Positions 40,367-48,045 of a DNA stretch of 64,000 bases are shown in pieces. Where the stretch lies: the NCBI GenBank assembly GCA_003538135.1, contig DPOR01000013.1:320118-384117 (forward strand), read 5' to 3'. The position numbers were made by a program, and so were the translations under genes. The notes beneath the pieces are model-generated. The model did not search any database. It saw nothing but the letters and a program-made list of their open reading frames with translations, and was not told the origin of the DNA. The DNA comes from Oscillospiraceae bacterium (lineage in GTDB: Bacteria; Bacillota; Clostridia; Oscillospirales; Acutalibacteraceae). How positions within the stretch are numbered: position 1 is the stretch's first letter; the number at the start of each line of letters is the position of its first letter.

Positions 40367-41077
40367 TCACACGACATTCATCTCTCTTTTCAGGCGCTCT
40401 ATAATCCTTTTTTCAAGCCTTGAGATATAGCTCTGCGATATGCCGAGCATATCCGCGACTTCCTTTTGGGTATATTCCTTGCCGCCGCCGAGCCCGAACC
40501 GCATTCGCATTATAAGCTTGTCGCGGTCGGCGAGAGTGTCCACGGTGCGCAGAAGCAGACTTTTTTCATCCTCCGCCTCTATTCCGCGGTTCACGGTATC
40601 GGGCTCGCTGCCGAGAATATCCGACAGCAGCAGTTCGTTTCCGTCCCAGTCCACATTAAGAGGCTCGTCGAGCGAAATTTCGTTTCTGATGTTGTTGGTT
40701 TTCCGCAAAAACATAAGAATCTCGTTTTCAATACAGCGAGAGGCATATGTAGCGAGCTTTATATTCTTTGACGGCCTGAATGTGTTGACCGCCTTTATAA
40801 GTCCTATTGTGCCTATGGATATCAGATCCTCTATCCCGACCCCGGAGCTTTCGAATTTTCGCGCTATGTAGACAACAAGTCTCAGATTGTGGACTATCAG
40901 CGGCTCGCGTGCCGATTCGTCTCCCGCCTCAATTCGTTCGAAGATTTCTCTCTCCTCATCTTTTTTCAGCGGAGCCGGCAGTATATCATAGCCGTTTATG
41001 TAGTGTATCTCGCCTCGGTCTTTGCGGTTGAAAAATCGGATTATGAATTTTCTTAATATGACTTTCAGCTTTTTCAT
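40367..41077 (-). CDS. sigE: Sporulation sigma factor SigE
   Basis: 236 aa from ATG 41077 (GGGGAGAG upstream). N-terminal pro-sequence (MKKLKVILRKFIIRFFNRKDRGEIHYINGYDILPAPL) as in pro-SigE, removed by SpoIIGA; region 2 (EREIFERIEAGDESAREPLIVHNLRLVVYIARKFESSGVGIEDLISIGTIGLIKAVNTFRPSKNIKLATYASRCIENEILMFLRK) and region 4 with the helix-turn-helix YTQKEVADMLGISQSYISRLEKRI. SigE is the first mother-cell sigma factor in sporulation. The start overlaps spoIIGA by 92 bp. Confidence 0.97.
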   Translation of the reverse strand: MKKLKVILRKFIIRFFNRKDRGEIHYINGYDILPAPLKKDEEREIFERIEAGDESAREPLIVHNLRLVVYIARKFESSGVGIEDLISIGTIGLIKAVNTFRPSKNIKLATYASRCIENEILMFLRKTNNIRNEISLDEPLNVDWDGNELLLSDILGSEPDTVNRGIEAEDEKSLLLRTVDTLADRDKLIMRMRFGLGGGKEYTQKEVADMLGISQSYISRLEKRIIERLKREMNVV

Positions 41078-41963
41078 TTTCGCACTCTCCCCTTTTCGCT
41101 CTGTCAAAAAAATTGTTCCCGATAAGTGCCGAATATTCGCCCGCAGACAGTGAGCCGACGTATATTGCGGCATATGTTTCATTACATACAAAAGTGTCCT
41201 TGGAAGTTTTCACGGCTATACAGTCTGCTTTTATCGCCGGAAGCAGCCCGCTCCCGCCTATCGAACGGAAGCTTATAAACCTGACTCCGCAGCAGGCATT
41301 TGTATCTTCTTCTTTAAAATTATTGCGAACAAGCTCTTTTATTTCACCCGGCAAGACCGCCTCGACGGCTTTATATTCAAAAACTATCGCAGGATACGAG
41401 GAAAACGGCTCTTTCAGCGAGCTGCCGGTATCTATGAGCGCGGCGCACTCGGCTGTTTTATCGCAGATGCTTATTTTGACCGTTGCCGTATGGCTGTCAG
41501 GTGCATTTCGGCGCAGAAAATATGAAATGAGACGGATAACCGCGTAGCAGGCGGCAGATGTCAGCAGGAGCGTTACGGCGCTTATATCAAAATAGACAGC
41601 TCCGTTTTTATATGTAAGTCCGTCGGGCTTGAAGGCCAGCCATACGGCGAGCGTTATTCCCGCAAAAGCAAAGTTTGCCATAAGAAATCCGCCGCCCGCT
41701 CTCAAAAGCTCCTGCGGTGAGCGTATCGGAAACGCGATAAACAGCATTACAGAAAAGCAGCCGACGCGCAGAGCTATCGAGAAAAACGGATTCATATCGG
41801 GTAGAAATATTATAAGCGAGTAGGCAGCGCCGACGCACGCGGAAATGAGCATACGCCAGCTTCGCGTCGGGGCTTTCACCAACAGTCCCGCGGCCGAGAG
41901 CATCAAAAAGTTGACGAGCAGATTTATCATCAGCAGTATATCGACATATATTACGTTGTTCAT
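40986..41963 (-). CDS. spoIIGA: Sigma-E processing peptidase SpoIIGA
   Basis: 325 aa. Five or six hydrophobic segments in the first 150 residues (MNNVIYVDILLMINLLVNFLML start) and a C-terminal aspartic protease domain with AALIDTGSSLKEP, catalytic Asp in D-T-G near 178. SpoIIGA sits in the sporulation septum and, once activated from the forespore, cleaves pro-SigE. The last 30 or so residues are encoded in a different frame over the sigE start, an overlap of 92 bp. AGGGAGG precedes ATG 41963. Confidence 0.93.
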   Translation of the reverse strand: MNNVIYVDILLMINLLVNFLMLSAAGLLVKAPTRSWRMLISACVGAAYSLIIFLPDMNPFFSIALRVGCFSVMLFIAFPIRSPQELLRAGGGFLMANFAFAGITLAVWLAFKPDGLTYKNGAVYFDISAVTLLLTSAACYAVIRLISYFLRRNAPDSHTATVKISICDKTAECAALIDTGSSLKEPFSSYPAIVFEYKAVEAVLPGEIKELVRNNFKEEDTNACCGVRFISFRSIGGSGLLPAIKADCIAVKTSKDTFVCNETYAAIYVGSLSAGEYSALIGNNFFDRAKRGECENEKAESHIKKIHNPIFQPQRPRRDTLHKRL

Positions 41964-41991
41964 CCCGAGCCTCCCTAATCGATATGACTCA

Positions 41992-42024
41992 ATTATAAGC
42001 CGCGCAAAAGGTCTTTTTTGTCAA
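41992..42024 (-). promoter_or_regulatory. spoIIG-type promoter with 21-bp spacer
   Basis: On the - strand TTGACA (42019-42024) and TATAAT (41992-41997) are separated by 21 bp, too long for ordinary sigma-A use. The Bacillus subtilis spoIIG promoter has a similar 22-bp spacer and needs Spo0A. The -35 area reads TGACAAA, 6 of 7 matches to the Spo0A box TGNCGAA. Confidence 0.7.
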
Positions 42025-42048
42025 ATCAAAGGGTGAGAAAAATAAAAA

Positions 42049-42075
42049 TGCCCCGCGCTTTAAAAGCACAGGGCA
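42049..42075 (-). terminator. Terminator of the FGGY kinase gene
   Basis: On the - strand a 10-pair stem (tgccctgtgc / gcgcggggca), 7-nt loop, then a T-rich tail. Confidence 0.82.
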
Positions 42076-42087
42076 CAAAAAGTATGT

Positions 42088-43689
42088 TTATTTAAGATTG
42101 TCAACCGCAGCGCGTTCTATCGCAAGACCCGCCTTGTAGCGCTCCATGTATTTCCTGAAGCCCTCGGCGTCGTCCGGGTCGGGAGACACGCTGTCTCCGA
42201 GTATGTCGCCGAAAACGTTTGAATCAAGGAAGCTGTCAAGCGCTTCACCGTCGGCTCGGTTCTTCATATAAGACGCAAGTAAGGCTATGCCCCATGCGCC
42301 GCCCTCCCCGGCCGTTGACATGACGGCTACGGGCGTCTCGAGCACGGCAGCCATAAGCCTCTGACCCACAACGGGTGTCTTGAACAGTCCTCCGTGGCCG
42401 AGAAGTCTGTCAACGCGGACAAACTCTTTTTCCGTCAGTATATTCATGCCGAACTTGAGTGTCGCCATGGAGGAAAAAAGTATCGCACGGGCAAAGTTCG
42501 CAAGGTTCATTTTGCTGTCCGGGAGCTTTGTGAAAAGCGGTCTGCCGGCTTCAAATCCGGTAGTGTGCTCGCCGGAATAATAGTTGTAGGAGAGCAGTCC
42601 GCCGCAGTCCGCCGCACCCTCAAGAGCGCTGTTATAGAACGTATCATAGAGCTTCGGCACATTGACGCTTCCGCTCATCAGCTCAACAGTCTCTTTGAGA
42701 AGACCTATCCATGAATCAAGGTCGGTGGTGCAGTTGTTGCAGTGCACCATGGCAACGGGACTTCCGTCGGGTGTTGTCACCATGTCTATCTCGGGATATA
42801 CTTTCGAGAGCGGCTTTTCGAGGACGATCATGGCAAAAATCGAAGTGCCTGCGGACACATTTCCGGTTCTCTGAGCAACACTGTTCGTCGCCACCATGCC
42901 CGTACCCGCATCGCCCTCGGGCGGACAAAACGGAATGCCGGGTTTGAGCCTTCCGGTAGGATCGAGAAGCTTTGCGCCCTCCTCCGTCAGCTTACCCGCG
43001 AAGTCTCCGGCGCAGCACACCCGAGGCATGATATCGCGGAGCTTCCACGGCAGCTTTTTGTCGGCAATCCTCAAATCAAACTTCTCGATCATGGCTTCGT
43101 CAAAGTCGAGCGTCTCACTGTTTATCGGGAACATACCCGACGCCTCGCCTATGCCTATGACCTTTTCACCGGTCAGAGTGCGATGTACATAGCCGGAAAG
43201 CGTTGTCATAAAGTCGATTTTTGCTATGTGTTCCTCATTGTTAAGTATGGCGCGGTCGAGATGCGCTATGCTCCAGCGCTGAGGAATATTGAAGCCGAAA
43301 AGCTCCGAGAGCTCGGCCGCCGAACGCTCGGTAACGGTATTTCGCCAAGTTCTGAAGTCGGCGAGCTGCCTGCCCTCTCTGTCAAATACAAGATATCCGT
43401 GCATCATGCCGGAAATGCCCATGGCACCGACAGTAGTCAGCTCAATATCGTATTTGTTTCTTACATCCTCGGCAAGGGTTCTGTAGCATTCGCGCATACC
43501 TGTCCAAACATCGTTGAGATGATATGTCCAAATGCCGTTTTCGAGCTTATTCTCCCACGAATAGCCGCCGGACGCGATAACCTCGTTGTTTTCGTCGACG
43601 AGGATTCCCTTAATTCTCGTTGAGCCGAGCTCTATACCGAGCGACGTGTCGGCGCAGAGTATCGAGTTCTTTATTCTTTCAATATTCAT
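42088..43689 (-). CDS. FGGY-family carbohydrate kinase
   Basis: 533 aa. N-terminal phosphate loop LGIELGSTRIKGILVDENN near 17-35 and the aspartate-containing substrate region VGAMGISGMMHGYLVFD; C-terminal actin-like domain with LLGHGGLFKTPVVGQRLMAAVLETPVAVMSTAGEGGAWGIALLASY near 430-480. FGGY kinases phosphorylate sugars such as xylulose, ribulose, fuculose or glycerol with ATP. The length and C-terminal pattern are closer to ribulokinase/xylulokinase members, but the sugar is not shown. Monocistronic by its own terminator. Confidence 0.85.
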   Translation of the reverse strand: MNIERIKNSILCADTSLGIELGSTRIKGILVDENNEVIASGGYSWENKLENGIWTYHLNDVWTGMRECYRTLAEDVRNKYDIELTTVGAMGISGMMHGYLVFDREGRQLADFRTWRNTVTERSAAELSELFGFNIPQRWSIAHLDRAILNNEEHIAKIDFMTTLSGYVHRTLTGEKVIGIGEASGMFPINSETLDFDEAMIEKFDLRIADKKLPWKLRDIMPRVCCAGDFAGKLTEEGAKLLDPTGRLKPGIPFCPPEGDAGTGMVATNSVAQRTGNVSAGTSIFAMIVLEKPLSKVYPEIDMVTTPDGSPVAMVHCNNCTTDLDSWIGLLKETVELMSGSVNVPKLYDTFYNSALEGAADCGGLLSYNYYSGEHTTGFEAGRPLFTKLPDSKMNLANFARAILFSSMATLKFGMNILTEKEFVRVDRLLGHGGLFKTPVVGQRLMAAVLETPVAVMSTAGEGGAWGIALLASYMKNRADGEALDSFLDSNVFGDILGDSVSPDPDDAEGFRKYMERYKAGLAIERAAVDNLK

Positions 43690-43781
43690 ACAGCACCTTC
43701 TTTTCTAATTTTTAAACAACAAAATTTTATCACATTAAACAAAAAAATAAAAGAGAAAAAGTAAAACTAATGCAATTTATA

Positions 43782-43810
43782 TTGAAATAATCGAAGCACT
43801 ATGTTACAAT
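43782..43810 (+). promoter_or_regulatory. Promoter of the acyltransferase-kinase-phosphatase trio
   Basis: TTGAAA, 17 nt, TACAAT, upstream of the start at 43838. Confidence 0.6.
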
Positions 43811-43837
43811 TATGAAAAATGCAAGGCGGTGGACAGA

Positions 43838-44890
43838 TTGACCTATAAAGCACTGAGCAAATATCGCGGAGTTCTTATGGGCTTTGCCATTCTGTGGGTA
43901 ATGTATTTTCATATTCCTATAAAATCCGTTACCGAGGTCGGCTGGTTCATTCACAGAATAGGCTTTTACGGAGTTGATATTTTCCTGTTCCTCTCCGGGC
44001 TCGGCGTATATTTTTCGCTGCTGAAGCGCCCGAATGTGCTCGGATTTTATAAGGCACGTCTTGCGCGTATTCTACCGGCTTATATTATAGTCGCCTGTGT
44101 TTCGTATTGCTTTTTGCGGCTCGATAAAGCGAGCGCGCTTGACTTTTTCTATTACATATCCGGCATAGGCTATTGGACTCGGCATACGCGCTTTGACTGG
44201 TATATTCCCACACAACTGGCGTTTTATCTTATAACTCCCCTCTTTCTGTTTTTCTATAAAAAGCTCGGCGGCAAAGGGCAGATAATATACACCGCCGTAT
44301 GGATGTCGCTCTCCGTCCCGCTGTGCATAATAATGTATTACGGGAATCTTATTTATCTCTGGGGAACGGCAGTCAGGCTTTCGGTTTTCTTTCTGGGCAT
44401 ACACACGGGAAGGCTTGTCGCGGAGGACAAAGAGGTTACAAAGACTTCGCTTATACTCAATATTGCGGCATTTTCGGTCGGAACATTTTCAGCCTATTAT
44501 CTGAACGGCTGCGTTAAAGAACCCGCGTATATTCAAAACGGTCTAAACTGTTATCCCGCACTGCTCATGATGCCGTCCTTCTGCCTGCTCGTTTCTCTCG
44601 GACTTTCGGCACTCGGCAAAAAATATCCTAAGATTGAGAAAGCCATAGTCATTCCGTTTGGTTTTTTGGGGAAGTACAGTCTCGAGCTCTATTTACTCCA
44701 TCAGCGCTTACAGTATATACTTCTGAAATATTTCGAGCCCGGAGAAAACGCCACGACCAGAGCTATAGTGCAGCTCGCGGCTTTAATCATAACGCTCGTT
44801 GCGGCGCCGCTGCTCGGAACGGCAATAAGCTCCGTCAGAAATGCCTTAAAGAAACGCAAATCGGAAAGGAAGACCGTGAAAAATGTTTGA
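43838..44890 (+). CDS. Acyltransferase-3 family membrane protein
   Basis: 350 aa from TTG 43838 (AAGGCGGTGG upstream; a GTG at 43829 is possible but too close to it). About ten hydrophobic segments with the family start YRGVLMGFAILWVMYFHIP and the FLSGLGVYFSLLKRPNVLGFYKARLARILPAY block (His near the first helix and the R-x-x-R-I-L-P motif). Such enzymes O-acetylate surface sugars or peptidoglycan with acetyl-CoA. Overlaps the next gene by 8 bp. Confidence 0.85.
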   Translation: MTYKALSKYRGVLMGFAILWVMYFHIPIKSVTEVGWFIHRIGFYGVDIFLFLSGLGVYFSLLKRPNVLGFYKARLARILPAYIIVACVSYCFLRLDKASALDFFYYISGIGYWTRHTRFDWYIPTQLAFYLITPLFLFFYKKLGGKGQIIYTAVWMSLSVPLCIIMYYGNLIYLWGTAVRLSVFFLGIHTGRLVAEDKEVTKTSLILNIAAFSVGTFSAYYLNGCVKEPAYIQNGLNCYPALLMMPSFCLLVSLGLSALGKKYPKIEKAIVIPFGFLGKYSLELYLLHQRLQYILLKYFEPGENATTRAIVQLAALIITLVAAPLLGTAISSVRNALKKRKSERKTVKNV

Positions 44891-45854
44891 TGTTACCGCA
44901 ATAGGCGAACTGCTTATAGATATGGCGCAGTCCGGTCTGTCCGATATCGGCTCGCCGATATTCGAAGCGAACCCCGGCGGCGCGCCCTGCAATGTGCTGG
45001 CGATGCTAAATAAGCTCGGCAGACGCACCGCTTTTATCGGCAAGGTCGGAGACGATATTTTCGGGCAAAGACTGAAAAATATCGTCGAGAGTACCGGCAC
45101 TGATATAGACGGGCTTGTGCTCGACAAGGATGTGCGCACAACGCTTGCTTTCGTCGAAACGGATGAGCACGGAGACAGAAGCTTCTCCTTTTACCGCGCT
45201 CCGGGAGCGGATATGATGCTGCGCGAAGCCGAGGTTGACACGGATATAATAAAACATAGCCGTGTTCTGCATTTCGGAACGCTTTCGATGACTCATGAGG
45301 GCGTTGAAAAGGCCACGGTTAAAGCTGTTGAGACTGCCAAGGCAGCCGGAGTGCTGCTGTCTTTTGACCCAAATCTCCGTCCCCCGCTCTGGGACAGCAT
45401 GGACAGAGCCAGAGACAAGATGAGTTACGGCTGCTCGGTGAGCGATACGGTAAAAATCGAGATAGACGAGCTTCGTTTTTTAACAGGCTGCGATGACGCG
45501 AATAAAGCGGTTGAAATATTCGGAAAGCGCTATCCGAACGTGTCGCTTTTGACAGTGACTGCCGGACGCAACGGAAGCCGCGCGTATTACAAAGACGCAT
45601 ACGCAGAAGCGCCGACCTTTCTCAATGTCAAAACCATAGACACGACCGGCGCGGGCGATACGTTCTGCGCCTGCTGCATAGATTGGTTTTTGAATAACCG
45701 CGACGGTGCCGCAGACAGCTCGGAGCTTAAAAAAATGCTCGTTTTTGCAAATGCCGCCGCGTCCCTTGTGACCTGCAAAAAGGGAGCACTGCTCTCCATG
45801 CCCGAGATAACGGATATAAACAAGCTTATAAGGGAGAACGAAACCGATGAGTGA
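44883..45854 (+). CDS. PfkB-family sugar kinase (fructokinase-like)
   Basis: 323 aa. Start MFDVTAIGELLIDMAQSG, substrate motif NPGGAPCNVLAMLNKLGRRTAFIGKVGDDIFG near 29-60, and the anion-hole/catalytic DTTGAGDTFCACCIDWF near 257-273 with catalytic Asp in GAGD. PfkB kinases phosphorylate fructose, 2-keto-3-deoxygluconate or nucleosides; the pattern is fructokinase-like. Overlaps both neighbours by 8 bp, so translation is coupled across the trio. Confidence 0.9.
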   Translation: MFDVTAIGELLIDMAQSGLSDIGSPIFEANPGGAPCNVLAMLNKLGRRTAFIGKVGDDIFGQRLKNIVESTGTDIDGLVLDKDVRTTLAFVETDEHGDRSFSFYRAPGADMMLREAEVDTDIIKHSRVLHFGTLSMTHEGVEKATVKAVETAKAAGVLLSFDPNLRPPLWDSMDRARDKMSYGCSVSDTVKIEIDELRFLTGCDDANKAVEIFGKRYPNVSLLTVTAGRNGSRAYYKDAYAEAPTFLNVKTIDTTGAGDTFCACCIDWFLNNRDGAADSSELKKMLVFANAAASLVTCKKGALLSMPEITDINKLIRENETDE

Positions 45855-46650
45855 ACTGTACGATTCAATAAGGCTGACGCATTTGGCCGCCGCATTCACA
45901 AGCGCTTTGGGCGTTGACGCCCCGGAGGGCGCGGAAAGTCCCTGCGATATTGTGCTCGACAGACTTTTTGCCGAGTTCGGCGAGGGCGGCGCCGACAGGG
46001 TATTTATATATAACCCGGACGCTGTCGCTCTGTGGCTGTTTCAAAAATACACCGAGCTTTTCAAGGATGCAATATCGAGAACTCAAATACAACTTCCGAT
46101 ACTCTCCGTAATGCCGAGCGTGACACCTGTCTGCTTTGCGTCGATGTATTCGGGTGTTATGCCGGAGGTTCACGGCATAATGAGATATGAAAAGCCGGTT
46201 CTGAAAATCAAAACGGTATTTGACGCGCTCGCCGCTGCGGGCAAACGCTGCGCGATAGTCTCGACCGAGGGAGACAGCATTTCAAAAATCTTCCTCGAGC
46301 GTGATATTGACTATTACATATATCCGTCCGTCGAGGAATGCAATGAAAAGGCACTGGAGCTGATAGCTTCGGATGAGCACGACTTTATAACGCTCTATAA
46401 CGGCGACTATGACGGCACAATGCACCGTAATGCACCGGAAGGTAAACAGTCTATAGAGGCGCTAAAAGCCAATATAGCCGTATTTTCGCAGATATATGAC
46501 GCGATCAAAGAGAAGTGGAGCGGGCATAGAACTCTGCTCGGCTTCTGCCCCGATCACGGTTGCCATGAGATAGACGGCGGCGCGGGAAGCCACGGGCTTG
46601 ATATGCAGGAGGATATGAATATAATTCATATGTTCTCGTTTATAAAATAA
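45847..46650 (+). CDS. Alkaline-phosphatase-superfamily-like protein
   Basis: 267 aa, short for the superfamily. It retains MPSVTPVCFASMYSGVMPEVHGI near 89-112 (the Thr nucleophile position of nucleotide pyrophosphatase/phosphodiesterase enzymes), NGDYDGTMHRNAPEG near 178-193 and FCPDHGCHEIDGG near 237-249 (metal Asp/His). The first metal Asp normally near the N-terminus is not clearly seen: the N-terminus contains RVFIYNPDAVA where a LxxxDGxR segment would be. It may be a degenerate or cofactor-independent relative. Last gene of the coupled trio. Confidence 0.7.
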   Translation: MSELYDSIRLTHLAAAFTSALGVDAPEGAESPCDIVLDRLFAEFGEGGADRVFIYNPDAVALWLFQKYTELFKDAISRTQIQLPILSVMPSVTPVCFASMYSGVMPEVHGIMRYEKPVLKIKTVFDALAAAGKRCAIVSTEGDSISKIFLERDIDYYIYPSVEECNEKALELIASDEHDFITLYNGDYDGTMHRNAPEGKQSIEALKANIAVFSQIYDAIKEKWSGHRTLLGFCPDHGCHEIDGGAGSHGLDMQEDMNIIHMFSFIK

Positions 46651-46655
46651 GAAAG

Positions 46656-46683
46656 CGGCACCGCGTTTTTTTACACGATGCCG
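46656..46683. terminator. Terminator between converging genes
   Basis: Imperfect stem cggcaccg / cgatgccg (one mismatch) with a T-rich loop and tail, serving the trio (+) and possibly the metallophosphoesterase (-). Confidence 0.6.
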
Positions 46684-46694
46684 AATTTTTATAT

Positions 46695-47819
46695 TCAGAG
46701 GTTGAAGCTTGTGAAGAACTTATACGCTGCATAGCCTGCGGCTAATACCGCAAAACCGATGCCCGCCTTTACAAGTATCGGTTTGACGGCGCGAACGCTT
46801 GTCGGCGAGTGCCTGTAAATGAACTCCTTGACAGGAGTTTTTATTTTTGTTCCGCAGAGCTCTTTGAAAGTGGCGGTATAGGTCTTGTATTCTCGCGGAG
46901 CGGTCTCGTCAAGCTCAAAAATTCGGACTCCCCTGTTTTCTCCGGGACCGTATACGTTGAATCCCGCGCCCTGGGTATATCCGAGGTCAACGCCCTTTAA
47001 GTTCACGACAAAGCTGTTGTTGTGGTCGTGACCGACATATATTCCGAGTACGTCGCCCTTTTCGCTCATCGCCTCAAATTCGCCCGTGTTTACATCCGGA
47101 GATGCGGGCGATTCGAGCATGAAACCGCCGTCGGCAACAGTCTCGTCGCTGAGCACAAAGTACTCGTTTTTATGCACGCCGTAAGCCTGAACAGCACCCT
47201 TGGTGCCCCTCGGAACTTCCTTTATAACATCGAAAAATTCCGGCACGGGGATGTGCTGAAATACAAGCGAGGGCAGATAGTCGCCGTTTTCGGCCTTCAG
47301 CTGTTCGCGGCGCGAAACATACCATTCTATCTGCTTTTTCTCAACGGGAGCATATCCCCCGCCCTCTTTAGCCTTGCCGTGCGAGTCAATCAGATATAGC
47401 CCGAACACCGGTTTGTCTCCGACACTCGAATATATCTGTATGTCGGCGGTTCCGACATCGCTGCTGCTTCTGAGATTTCCGCTTAGAAAGTTTTTATACT
47501 TCTTGTAAAACTCATACTGCCCGCGATTGTCAACGCCGCTCTCCGCGTCGTGATTGCCGTAGGTCACCATAAACGGGATGTTTCTCTTTGCTACAGGCTC
47601 AATCAGGATATCTATGGTCTTTTCGATTATGACGGGGTCTTTTCTGAATTTCCTCGAGTATCCCTTTATCTGATCTCCCGTGAATATAACGAGGTCGGGT
47701 TTTTCGCGGTCAAGCGCACTGTTGATGAGACTCAGCGTATCCGGCGACACATCCGGTGTTTCCTGTGTATCCGCTATCTGCATTATTTTAAATTTGTGCT
47801 CGGAGTTAAATTTCAGCAT
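46695..47819 (-). CDS. Calcineurin-like metallophosphoesterase with C-terminal membrane anchor (paralogue)
   Basis: 374 aa. Motifs: D17-T-Q19 in place of D-x-H, FTGDQ near 47, YGNHDAE near 89, GHDHNNS near 266. The C-terminal residues about 350-368 (VKAGIGFAVLAAGYAAYKFF) form one membrane helix. Shares start, motif set and topology with the protein at 8975-10087, so the pair arose by duplication. GGGGCACGA-type ribosome site before ATG 47819. Role unknown. Confidence 0.85.
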   Translation of the reverse strand: MLKFNSEHKFKIMQIADTQETPDVSPDTLSLINSALDREKPDLVIFTGDQIKGYSRKFRKDPVIIEKTIDILIEPVAKRNIPFMVTYGNHDAESGVDNRGQYEFYKKYKNFLSGNLRSSSDVGTADIQIYSSVGDKPVFGLYLIDSHGKAKEGGGYAPVEKKQIEWYVSRREQLKAENGDYLPSLVFQHIPVPEFFDVIKEVPRGTKGAVQAYGVHKNEYFVLSDETVADGGFMLESPASPDVNTGEFEAMSEKGDVLGIYVGHDHNNSFVVNLKGVDLGYTQGAGFNVYGPGENRGVRIFELDETAPREYKTYTATFKELCGTKIKTPVKEFIYRHSPTSVRAVKPILVKAGIGFAVLAAGYAAYKFFTSFNL

Positions 47820-47928
47820 TGCGTCGTGCCCCTTTCGTATTCATATTATATGTGAAGATGTGAAGTTCTTGAGATTATATTGCGGTTTGTTTCTCACGCA
47901 TATTTTGCGCTCTCTGCGTCCCACATAT

Positions 47929-47957
47929 ATATTATCATTAAAAACCGTATTTTTCAA
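47929..47957 (-). promoter_or_regulatory. Promoter of the second metallophosphoesterase
   Basis: On the - strand TTGAAA, 17 nt, TAATAT. Confidence 0.55.
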
Positions 47958-47960
47958 TTC

Positions 47961-48003
47961 ATTTTATCTTTTTAGGCTCGCAAAAGCTTGGAAAAGATAA
48001 AAT
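47961..48003. repeat. AT-rich 12-bp inverted repeat
   Basis: attttatctttt (47961-47972) and aaaagataaaat (47992-48003) are perfect complements around a 19-nt loop, between the DUF4091 terminator and the metallophosphoesterase promoter. It may be an operator or a secondary terminator. Confidence 0.5.
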
Positions 48004-48004
48004 A

Positions 48005-48037
48005 TCACCGCGATTCGATATTGATGAGTCGCGGTGA
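48005..48037 (-). terminator. Terminator of the radC-uvrB-uvrA-DUF4091 run
   Basis: Nine-bp stem tcaccgcga / tcgcggtga, 15-nt loop, followed by T-rich sequence on the - strand. Confidence 0.7.
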
Positions 48038-48045
48038 ATTTTTAT

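Noticed and set aside
42742..43623. 293-codon open frame on the + strand
   Set aside because: Antisense to the FGGY kinase; no start signal.
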